A model generated the notes under the pieces. The model made no database searches. It was given only the letters and a program-made list of their open reading frames with translations, and was not told where the DNA came from. The position numbers were made by a program, and so were the translations under genes. A stretch of DNA of 64,000 nucleotides from Pyronema omphalodes (Eukaryota; Ascomycota; Pezizomycetes; Pezizales; Pyronemataceae). Positions 42,144 through 51,821 of this stretch are shown here, one piece after another. The stretch covers positions 434,001 through 498,000 of the forward strand of contig JAJJXM010000008.1 of the NCBI GenBank assembly GCA_024516155.1, in the 5' to 3' direction. How positions within the stretch are numbered: position 1 is the stretch's first letter; every line of letters begins with the position of its first letter.

Positions 42144-44495
42144 GTTGAAATATTTTGATGTGGTGTAGAGGAGGGATGTAGGAGAATTATCAGGATTACT
42201 GAAGGTATCGTGTCAGGATAAAGTCGGATGATGAAGCCTGGGCATGCGGGTTACCGCGATACACATGATCGGATTCAATGTAGGAGCCAAGGCCGGCCAA
42301 GGCTGGCCAAGAGAGGTGGTGATAGGGCTCGGGTTACATAGGGTAGGCCTAGACAAGGCGGCTTGATGCTGAATGAAATATAGTGAAGATCGGACAGGAT
42401 GAACTATGTAGTTAATTTTCGTGCCTCTCGTGATAATGAAATGCAATAGTAGTATCGGGTGGTTGAATGAGCGAGAAATCACAGGAGTGACGTTCAAAGG
42501 AATATCTTGGGCGTCTCTAACGCTGTAAGCGCATGGCGGATAAAATGATTTCTGCCTGGGCGGTAGTGAGATCATATCCAGTTTTGTCAGCCCTTGCATT
42601 AAGATATGCACGTTGCCATCTTAAAATCCATATCACGGGGTTTTAAAGTGTAACATACCGGAATAAAGTTTTGACAGTCACTTCCAAGATTAGACAGCGG
42701 CAACTGATCACCAATTATGAATCAGTGCAGATAATTGATTATTGATTACTGAACATTGGCGTTGTTATGTAGCACGACACGAGTTTCGTATAATTGATCA
42801 CTCGATTTGTGTCAAACTTGCCGGCAGAGTTATCGTTACAATGTTCGTATTTCCTCGATTATCTGTAACTGCAAGAATAGAAACACAAGCTTTTTGAAGC
42901 TTGATATACAAGATAACACGATAAGAAGGGTTGAAGATCCAGGTCATACTGTGATTGGCCGAGAAAAATATATCCATCTGATTCTAGTTAGCACGAAAAA
43001 AAAAGTCGTGTAACCATTCCTGCAGTTCTCGGTAATTCAGCGGATTTATCTAGAGCCAGATAAGTTATCACTCGGATATATTCCATTCAGCGCGTGCACA
43101 GGCCGATTATATGAGCTGTTAAGAAAGGCCTGTCGCTTGATTCGATAAGTTTTATTTCACATTCCGGTGACTGAAAGTTGGCACATACCCATTTCCAAAG
43201 TCACCGCCGCCTCATGCTCTTGTTAAGCATACCCAACACAATTAGCTCGTCTATCAGAAGTAGCTTCCACCAAAAGTCCATTGGGAGATGAGAAGGTAGT
43301 CAGTATCATACCGCATCGCCCTCCTCAACTCCCCAATGGAATCCTGTTAAAAACTCCTTCTGAGAGGCCAATTACCAATACTGAACATGCTTGATAGAGA
43401 AAGGATCTAATGGGGAGATGGCACAGATTTGGGTTACTATTGAGTTGGAAATTGAAAATAAGAAGATGGGTTAGAGGGGTTTTTTTTGCTTCTGCAGCTA
43501 ATCGGAGGGGGTCAGTTTTGGCTTTATGTATTGAGGTTTTCGCTTAGTGATCCGGAAATATTCCACTGTCTTTTTATCTTAAGAAGACCTTGAACTAGGT
43601 GGAAATCAGAAATTGTAGAGTGCAGGATACTCTTAATGTTGGGATTACATACTTGTTGGCAGCTTTTTAATGGCGCTGTTGCTGCAATGGCGCTTAGGAG
43701 GGTAAAGAGACGGACGATATATTTGACTTGCGTTTGTGAGATGCTGGGGGTTTATATTATGCTCACTGTATCTTTGCCGAGATATGCAATGACAGGATAT
43801 TAGGGAGCTGGAGTGGCGACGATTGTTTTAATTTTCTGTTGTACATAGTCCGTTTTATAATATGGGTGAGACACTATGACCCAGAGTTCAAGAAGCAAAG
43901 CTTATCATTACGGATGGCAGGGTTTTATTTACGATGGCGCAGCAGCTATTTGGAAGATTAGCAACCTTCATCAACGTATTTGTTGGCCCAAATCGGCCTA
44001 TATACCATCGGATGGAGGTATTATCTGTGGTATTGTGTTTGGATCACGGTTGAGACAATCGTTATTTATTGTATACCTCCGGAGACTTCGAAGCATACAC
44101 TTGAGGAATTGGCATTTTTCAAGTGAATTATCTACGATATATGGTGGCTTGTGCTAACAGATCGGAAGTATTTGAGGGCCAGGGAATGCATGACTGAATG
44201 GATGCTAAGGTTCTCCAGGGGATAGAGGTTGGTGCAGATGCTGAAAGCGTGAGATATAGAGAAGTATTTGAGTCACCAGAGCAGAGAGTTTAATTTTTTC
44301 CTTTGATTCTTTAGGATGATCTCGTCGGACGATTTATAGTGAATGATTAGCTTGCACATTTTTTATTGGCGATAATTTGGACCATCTTCGAGGTACTGCA
44401 GGAACAAGTCGGCGTGAATTATGTTTCGTTTGTGGAGTACAAAAGTCAAGGCCTGGGTCCTGGGAGCTGGTGTATTAGTTGCTCTGGAGCCTAGA
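42144..44495. other. Gene-poor region left of the inverted-repeat element
   Basis: About 2.35 kb. The first few hundred bases are the upstream region of the membrane protein gene, with GGCCAAGGC direct repeats near 42289-42312. Frames at 42213-42611 and 43876-44157 lack domain features. Nothing else stands out. Confidence 0.6.
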
Positions 44496-44583
44496 CGCAA
44501 AAAGCCCCATTCCTTCGTGAGGAGATAAGGATGCTTTTCCCGCTGTATCTTCTTACAATTATTCTATGATAACTACCATGATG

Positions 44584-44767
44584 ATGGTCCAAAAATCCGA
44601 CATGGAAAAACCCCCCACCTCCATCCTATAAGACTGTAGCATAACAGCCAAATAAGACAGAAGTGGGGGGAAAACCCTTTATTTTACAAGCTCTATGGCC
44701 CGAGCTGGGAACAGTACTCATACATAGGCATCGGAAATGCAAAGATTCAAGAAGGGTGGGGGAATGG
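44584..44767 (+). repeat. Left inner inverted repeat of the element
   Basis: Pairs with 45398-45580 with only scattered substitutions, such as T/C at 44588 and T/C in ACTGTAGC versus ACTGCAGC. The near identity implies a recent insertion or homogenisation. Confidence 0.93.
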
Positions 44768-44852
44768 GGGAGTTTGTATTTTGGCTTTTTGGATATGGGT
44801 TGAAGTTACCGCCAGTCGTATTGAGTACACGGAACGGATGACGGTCAACAGC

Positions 44853-45271
44853 TTTTGGATCTGACGATATTGCTTCACGGTATTTATTATCTGCTGATAC
44901 TTTATGCATTAACCGTTGTTGGAATCTAGACTTCACAGAGCCATTCTCCGGTTGGCGCGATTGAAATGAGCTGTTTTTTTTTTCATTTTTTTTTTTCAGG
45001 AATCTGACTGTATTCAAGTTCTATATCACCGTAACGGCTGATGGAGAACAATAATGTATATTTTGGATTTAATGATATCGCTTCACGGTATTCATGATCT
45101 GCTGATACATGATGCATGAAACGTTGTTGAAATCTAGACTTCACAGAACCATGCTCCGGTTGGCGCGGTTGAAATGACCTATTTTGTTTTTCTTTTTTTT
45201 TTTTTTTCAGGAATCAGACTGTATTCCAGTTGTACATTACGGTAAGGGCTGGTGGAGAACATTATTGTATA
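44853..45271 (+). repeat. Two tandem 208-bp units inside the element
   Basis: Unit 1 (44853-45060) and unit 2 (45061-45271) both start TTTTGGAT and share GCTTCACGGTATT, TCTAGACTTCACAGA, GGTTGGCGCG-TTGAAATGA and a T-rich tract ending in CAGGAATC. The T-tract plus CAG resembles a splice acceptor in both copies. Identity is about 85% by eye. Confidence 0.92.
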
Positions 45272-45397
45272 TTTCCATCGTATAATCCACCGTTAATCGA
45301 GTAATTCATAAAATCTCCAGTGTCCGGTAATCGAGCCAGAAGTTCAATGCCATTCAAAGACGCAAATATTGGCCGCCTATGGCTTTATAATCACCCA

Positions 45398-45580
45398 CAT
45401 TCCCCCACCCTTCTTGAATCTTTGCATTTCCGATGCCTATGTATGAGTATTATTCCCAGCTCGGGCTATAGAGCTTGTAAAATAAAGGGTTTTCCCCCCA
45501 CTTCTGTCTTATTTGGCTGTTATGCTGCAGTCTTATAGGATGGAGGTGGGGGGTTTTTCCATGTCGGATTTTTGGGCCAT
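45398..45580 (-). repeat. Right inner inverted repeat of the element
   Basis: Reverse complement of 44584-44767. Both contain a GGGGGG...CCCCCC-flanked segment around AAGACAGAAGTGG. Confidence 0.93.
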
Positions 45581-45652
45581 TTTGGAGGAGATATTCCAGT
45601 TGAATATTCTACCATTCACGTTAGGATTGGAACGAGCCAGATATGAAGAAAC

Positions 45653-45684
45653 GCCCCACTCTCTCTGTGTGAGGGAGTGGGGCT
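45653..45684. repeat. Stem-loop followed by T10 at the right end of the element
   Basis: GCCCCACTC and GAGTGGGGC form a perfect 9-bp stem with a loop of about 13 bases, followed directly by a T run. It may be part of the element terminus or a Pol III-like terminator signal. Confidence 0.75.
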
Positions 45685-47484
45685 TTTTTTTTTGCTTGGT
45701 TTGAAGAATGGCTATTGGTCGGGCAAGTGACAGTGGGTGATGCATAACAGTCAAAATTTGATTAACTATCGCATAGACAGTCATATCTAATACCAGTCAT
45801 TCATCCGTAGCACATTGAGAATAGCAGTATTCCGTGGCTATTTCGCATACCAAATAGTACAGGTAATGTCCCTCAAAAGTTAGTGACGTTAAGCAAGAAT
45901 CTACGGTTATAAAGATCACTGATGTACGATAATTCCAAGGGCATAATTTAGGACCTACTTCCCCCGGCTGCTGTTTTTTTCGAGTCATGCATTATGTTTC
46001 ACTAGATCCACGTAAGTACCTCATGCTCATCCTCACGTCTGCTGTGAGTACTCGGGACCCATGTAGTATAAACCTTTGTTTCATATGTACTAAACAAACA
46101 ATATTTATCCCCTCATAAACCAGTTCCGCCATACAAACCAGTTTTCCACAGTTTTAAGAAGTTCACCTGGTTCTCCAAGCCTTGCATGCCATGAATTCGG
46201 TTAACTGGTTCTCGCAGTTTAACCAGTTTATACTACTGACAGAAAACTGATTTAGATCCCCGTACAAGTCTCATATTTCAAGTTCCAACAATTTATACAG
46301 TCTATACAGTCTATTTTTTTCCATCATTTTGAATTGGTTTATACAACCGTGAGGTCTGGCAGGTTAGGTTTTATTGAGTAGTTCATTATCAGGTTGAAAC
46401 CTTCTGTAATTATAACGAGTAGCGGTTATGAAGACTTTATGGTGCTCTGTCGAAGCTATCTGGACGCTGCTTCATGACTTGAAACCCTAGTACCAAGATG
46501 TCCGACGAGCACTCGAAGTCTCGAATAGTTAGATTGCAGAAGAAAGCGGGAAGGAGAAGGAGAGAATCAAGGAGAAGAAGATAGCAGCGCTGAGGCAGGC
46601 AACAAACTACATTGGAAGGAGCCAGAGGTGATAGGGGAAGCAATGGACTGCTGCACAGCAAGTTTTGGAAGGGAATCGAATAATAGGGAATGAGGAGAAT
46701 GGGGATATACGGGAGCGCTACACAGGAGGTTTTTTTCTTTTCTTTCTGGAGAAGATAAACCGACGATTCCATAAGGATTAAAAACTAGACTGCTTATAGA
46801 TCGGCCCCAAAAAATGCGCGAATAAAACTTTACATCAGAACCATATTCAAACGACTAAATCTATAAAACATTCCTTCCATCCCAACTAAAGTGGGTCAAC
46901 AACCCTTCCCTATCTATGTTCATAAAATCCATAACTCAACTTCAAAGGCCACCCATTATTCCACCAGTTTCGACATCATCATTTATCTACGCCAATACAA
47001 TCCCAAAAAGCCACTCACTAACTAGGTACCTCATCTCCATCGAGTGATTATATACGACTTGCGGACTTCTTTGCACACCGCATACTCCAGCACTGAATAT
47101 TCCACAAGACTTAATAATACTATTATCTCTACTATACAGAAAGAATCATTACTACCACATCGTCGATCCTACTTTACAATCCCTCTGCATAACCCATACC
47201 AACAAGTACCCCAAGTTAGCAGATAGCCCTCTTTATCTTATCAGAACCACACCCCCAACAACCAATATACAAACCGTATGTTGTATCTTATATCTTCAAA
47301 CCCAATATCTTCCGTAGCTTATACAGCCTGCGTCCTCAAGAATCAATCTCCAATGCAAACTTTTTATTTTCGGAAAGTTGGAAACCTGATATGAAGTGGT
47401 CGATGGTCATGTTTGCTTTATACATGTAGGTGTGTGGCTGGTTGGGAGTATTGCATGTGGGGTTGGGATTGAAATGGAAATGGA

Positions 47485-47502
47485 GGGGGGGGGGGGGGGG
47501 GG
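47485..47502 (+). repeat. Poly-G tract (G18)
   Basis: Eighteen uninterrupted G in intergenic DNA. Confidence 0.95.
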
Positions 47503-47629
47503 TTTGTGTGCGAGGATATGGGTAGGGATGTAGTGGATGTATTGGATATAGGCCGGGATTTAATCTCGAAGAAGGTTGAGAGAATGTTTTTAAGATTGTG
47601 AAGAAATGGATAGGCTAGTGGAAGAGGAA

Positions 47630-47736
47630 AATAGTTTCGATGGATAGTGTTGGAATTAATGATAGAGGCAGGTGAAACTTGAAGAAGAAAATAGTTTTGA
47701 TAGATAGTGTTAGAATTTATGGTAGAAGCAGGTGAG
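47630..47736 (+). repeat. Diverged 61-bp tandem duplication
   Basis: Segments 47630-47675 and 47691-47736 match over about 46 bases (AATAGTTTYGATRGATAGTG start, RGCAGGTGA end) with about six substitutions. Confidence 0.85.
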
Positions 47737-48059
47737 AGGGATAAATAATCGAATCATAGACTACGAAGAACTACAGCGAAAGAAAGATACTTTAAGTTCG
47801 AAGGCTAGATATTACTATAGACGTGGTAACTCAATCCCTATTCTAGGTAAGAATCCACAGTAAAGAAGATTCTATTCACAAGAGTATCATTTCTAAGAAT
47901 ATCCTCAGCCTGCATAAGACACAAAAACCGTGGTCCCGAGTCCTGGCAATGTTTATAAAGGCAATCAGATTTTCTATACATAACAATAACCTTCAGGAGA
48001 TGCAATCATGCAAAATACTTTTCCAGTGCTTTTATACAAAGATACGATGTTGAGCAGGA

Positions 48060-48096
48060 ACCAGGGACCAGAGATCAGGGACCAGGGACCAGGGAA
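48060..48096 (+). repeat. AGGGACC tandem repeat
   Basis: About five imperfect copies of the 7-bp unit CAGGGAC or CAGAGAT. Confidence 0.85.
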
Positions 48097-48682
48097 GAAG
48101 GTATAACCATGAATCTTAGCGGAGCATACACCCAACTGCTTCACATGACAAGAAATCTCACCCCTGTGTAAGAATATCGCCTATAAAAGCTCCCAACATA
48201 TCTTCATAAAGCGGTTATCATGTATTGGGTATATGGGAATTTGGGGATAGTGTTTGAAAGGCATGGTATGGATTTGATGTGGATTATATTGTAATGGTTG
48301 TGGTTGTGGTGGGTTGATTGTGGAAGGTTATTTGAACTTTCTAGGGTAGTTGAGAAAGGTGGTTTAGATTGTTTTGTATGGGAATTTTTGTCTTGAAAAT
48401 GTAGGTTTATCACATATGGATTGATTGTTTTATGTCGAACAATGGGATAAGTGGTTGCTGAATATACATTGTGAATGATAGTAGAGGGACCGAGGTTAAT
48501 ATGAATGATTTCAACAACCAGATTCAGTCATGAACCATCACATCATTCATGTGACCTTTATCAACTGATTACGTACTTCAATATTGACATAAAATTAGCT
48601 ACTAAAAAGCGCCCAAAACGCAGGATATCATAAAAATACAGGAAAAAAAAATCATAAAACTTCTCATCATCAATCATGATTT

Positions 48683-49525
48683 TTACAAGCTCTCACCCAA
48701 CCACTCACCCATGGACTGTCTCCAGCCATCTCCGATTGTCGACCCACTCTTGAACACCACCTGAATTCCAAATTCCTGTAATGACTCAAACCTAAACTTT
48801 CCATCCTCATCTGTAGCCAGGCATTGATCCTCATCACTTTCCTCTTCACCAGCTCCAACAATTCCTCTTCTCTTCGTCGCACTAACCACAGCAATCTCTC
48901 TTTCAAGAGTCTGCTTAATACCTTCTTTTCCCTGAGCAGGTTTTGCAGTGAATAAATCACTTTTATTACAAGCAACCAGAACATTAAACTCCTCCCTTTT
49001 GTTGCCCTGGGTATCCTGCAGCTTCTGGATCTTGAGTAACACATCATGCAAGTACTCCGCCGCATCTGTCCATTCTTCCTGTACTCCAGAGTCGACAACG
49101 AAGACTACACCCCGGGTGTCTTTGTTGATCATTTCGATGGCTTTGTTACGAAGCTTTCCATGGCCAGGGGTGTCTTGGAGGAGGAATTTTGATACGCCGC
49201 GTAAAGAGGGATCGGCGGAGGAACGGAAACCTGAGGACTTGGTAAGACTGGCGGGGATGTCGCATTCGAGACAGAGAGAGGCTTGGCTGGTCCGGGTTTC
49301 GGTGGGGACACTGGCGAAGGAGGTGGTGATGGTGGTTTTGCCGGAGGAACTGGGACCCAGGAGGATAAAGGTGGGGAGTGTGGAGGAGGAGGAGCTGGGG
49401 AATATAAAAAGGTGAAGAAAGATTGGGATGGTGAAGATGCATAAGGCGATGGCAATGGCGACTAAGGGATCCGGATTGAGAATCATCATTAGAAGCTCGC
49501 GAGCATCCTGGGGGAATGCGGCCAT
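48683..49525 (-). CDS. SRP102: Signal recognition particle receptor subunit beta
   Basis: 280-residue, single-exon small GTPase of the ER membrane that anchors the SRP receptor alpha subunit for co-translational targeting. A single N-terminal transmembrane helix lies at about residues 20-42 (LVAIAIALCIFTIPIFLHLF). The G domain then shows G1 LLGPSSSGKTT, G3 DTPGHGKLR and G4 NKSD, with an acidic insertion (EEESDEDQ) before the C-terminal helix ending in WLGESL. The Gln of the classical DxxGQ motif is replaced by His, as seen in other SR-beta proteins. Length matches the family. Head to head with TLG2, 487 bp between starts. Confidence 0.93.
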   Translation of the reverse strand: MAAFPQDARELLMMILNPDPLVAIAIALCIFTIPIFLHLFIFPSSSSSTLPTFILLGPSSSGKTTITTSFASVPTETRTSQASLCLECDIPASLTKSSGFRSSADPSLRGVSKFLLQDTPGHGKLRNKAIEMINKDTRGVVFVVDSGVQEEWTDAAEYLHDVLLKIQKLQDTQGNKREEFNVLVACNKSDLFTAKPAQGKEGIKQTLEREIAVVSATKRRGIVGAGEEESDEDQCLATDEDGKFRFESLQEFGIQVVFKSGSTIGDGWRQSMGEWLGESL

Positions 49526-50012
49526 GGTGGCGGTTTGGGGTGGTTGTAAACTCTGAGGATTCCTCGAAAGTGTGCTGAACTTTGTGGAGTTCGTCGTGAA
49601 ATTCGTCGGTTGTGTTGTAACTTGCCGACTTTGAGGAATTTGCCGGAACGTGTCGACTTAAAGTAGATGAGCAAGAAGACGCGAAAGGACACTTTCTTGT
49701 TGACTCGTTGAGCCGCTATCTTCCCTTTCGTCACGTGCTGCTTCAGACCAGCTTTCTGATGCGACCGTCGACACCTTGCTGCTTACTAGCACGCATCGAA
49801 GTAATCAACAAGAAGCCGATGCCGAAGAACACGAATAAGCCATTGCTCGAAACGCCGAAACGAAGCTCCAGTTAGAGACACCGACGACGACGACGAGAGA
49901 AGAAGAAGATAACTACAAAGTGCTGGATTCTTTAAACTACAGCCGCGACGACCACTGCGAGAAAAAAGACACAAAAGCGATACGATACAGCATTACAGCT
50001 TAGCTCCCCTCG
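49526..50012. promoter_or_regulatory. Divergent promoter region SRP102 / TLG2
   Basis: 487 bp between the two starts. The TLG2 side has a purine-rich GACGACGACGAGAGAAG stretch near 49884-49905. No TATA box is recognised. Confidence 0.65.
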
Positions 50013-51302
50013 ATGTGGCGGGACCGCACAAACCTGTTGGCAGCCCACTCCCACTCCCACTCCCACATTTACCGTCATGGCTGGTACAGCTTCGGAATAG
50101 CTAACGAATGACCTCTCCCACAACATAATAGCTACATCTCCTATAGACAGTCTTATAGTCACCACCCGGCAAAGCGACAGAGATTCACAGATCAACATTC
50201 GCCGTTCTACACCGATGATGACCGCCGCGGTCTCCTGTCCGCAGTTGACGACCCTGATGACGTTTCACAAAATGGCGACGCTGTAATTGAAATGGACCGA
50301 CTACCACCTCGATGGGCAGACATATCCGATGAAGTTGGAGAAATCTTACAAGGAATCGCTAAGAAGAGTGCTGTTCTTGAGAGACTACATAACAAGCATG
50401 TTCTACCTGGCTTTGATGATAATCGACATGAAGAAGGAGAGATTGAGCGCCTTACCCAGGAGATTACTGCGCAGTTCCACAAGTGTCAAGATAAGATTCA
50501 ACGCATTGGTGTAATGATTCGCGACTCTGGTTGCTCCAAAGCAGAGCAAACTATGGCGAAAAATATTCAGGTTTCGCTAGCCACAAAAGTGCAAGAAGCT
50601 TCTACGCGCTTCAGGAAGAAACAAAGCGCCTATCTTAAGAGTGAGTTTTTTTTTTTATCTAGCATCGCCGACATGACGTGAGGGGGTTTGCGCTGACTGC
50701 GGAAATTAGAACTTCGTGGTATCTCAGGGATGAGCTCGCCGCTGGACCGTGCTGCTTCTCCTTCCCCGTACAACCCTGATACAGACCCAAGCTCGGATGT
50801 TTCATACTCTCGAAGTGTCTTACAGCAATCAGCAACTCTTACTAGCAATGATGCTGCAATCCAGCAGCGAGAACGAGAGATTACGGATATTGCAGAGGGA
50901 ATCATGGAGCTTGCAGATATCTTTAAAGATCTTCAAGCTATGGTTATTGATCAAGGAACCATGCTGGATCGTATCGACTACAACGTAGAGCGCATGAATG
51001 TTCATGTAAAAGAGGCTGACAAGGAAATGACGATTGTGAGAATTTTTTCCCCATCGCTGCGAGTTGAAATAGATAACTAACCGTAATAGGCTTCTGGTTA
51101 TCAGAAGAAAACTACAAAGAGGAAAATTATCTTCCTCCTCCTATTAATTATCCTAGGTGTAATAATTCTTCTCGTTATTAAACCTGATAGCGCGCCGGCT
51201 GCGTCACCGCCGAAACCTAGACCGCCCCCCAAAGCAGAGCCTCATATTGAACGTTTAACTACGAGGAGTATCAAAATAAGGGGCAGGGAGGTTAGGTGGT
51301 AA
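50013..51302 (+). CDS. TLG2: Qa-SNARE TLG2 (syntaxin-16 family)
   Basis: t-SNARE of the trans-Golgi/endosome, fusing endosome-derived vesicles with Vti1, Tlg1 and a VAMP-type partner. Four exons: 50013-50035, 50132-50640, 50710-51035 and 51090-51302; 356 residues. The very N terminus MWRDRTNLYISYR is the Tlg2/syntaxin-16 signature that binds the Sec1/Munc18 protein Vps45. The Habc helices span about 70-170. The SNARE motif at about 220-280 has the zero-layer Gln in VIDQGTMLDRID. A transmembrane anchor follows (IIFLLLLIILGVIILLVI), then an unusual luminal tail of about 45 residues, Pro and Arg rich. The first exon is only 23 nt and its donor (GTTGGC) is weak, but it is needed to give the conserved N terminus. 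A CACTCC hexamer array lies in intron 1. Confidence 0.92.
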
Positions 51303-51821
51303 ACCTGACAACATCTGACAAAGACAAGATCGTAATGGATAATGGATTGTATAATATATTAGCGGTTTCTTCGGGTTATTATTTCATTTACTAGTATTGG
51401 GTGGTAGAAAGTGTTTTATTTTATTTGTTTCCGACTGAAGATGTAATTTATGGCGGGGTTGCCAGACAATGTAAACGCAATGCGCCGTTGTAATGTAGCT
51501 ATGCGAAGCGATAACAAATCTATAATTGATGGATACGTTTCAACACGGGCTGCTTGATGATCATCCAACTTTAAATTCAAAAGTTCATCCAATGACCTCA
51601 TTGTTTCCTATTCAACCCTTAGCTGTTCGCCAATCGCGATCTTCAGAACCACGGGCAACCAATGGCTAGCCATACGCGCTACCGGCGAACCGAACAACGC
51701 ATCTAGAGCACCCGGGTAGCATCTAGGGCACATGCTCAGGGCACCCCGCGTCGCTTATTCCCGCGCGTCTCCCCACCACAGGGAACTTCAGGGTTTCCTC
51801 CTACGCGTCTTCGTCTCCACC
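51303..51821. other. Intergenic region TLG2 to coiled-coil gene
   Basis: About 520 bp. The frame of the next gene is open up to an ATG at 51732, but the upstream 30 codons are Arg rich and unlike the body of the protein. The 51690-51735 part has GCATCTAG-GCAC direct repeats. Confidence 0.6.

Larger units (their letters stand above)
44496..45695. mobile_element. 1.2-kb non-autonomous element with long terminal inverted repeats
   Basis: Inner inverted repeats of about 184 bp, 44584-44767 and 45398-45580, are roughly 95% identical by eye (CGACATGGAAAAACC... on the left, its complement on the right). Weaker complementarity continues outward to GCAAAAAGCCCCAYTCC at both ends (44497 and 45695). 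The centre holds two tandem copies of a 208-bp unit (44853-45060, 45061-45271). There is no transposase frame. This structure fits a MITE or foldback-type element. I could not identify a convincing target-site duplication. Confidence 0.8.
45696..48682. other. Gene-poor region right of the element
   Basis: About 3 kb. It has CCAGTT-rich repeats near 46120-46230, a poly-G tract (47485-47502), a 61-bp diverged tandem duplication (47630-47736) and AGGGACC repeats (48060-48096). No gene supported; the right end is the 3' flank of SRPRB. Confidence 0.6.

Noticed and set aside
43876..44157. 93-codon frame left of the inverted-repeat element, considered as a transposase remnant
   Set aside because: No DDE or other transposase motif, and it lies outside the inverted repeats.
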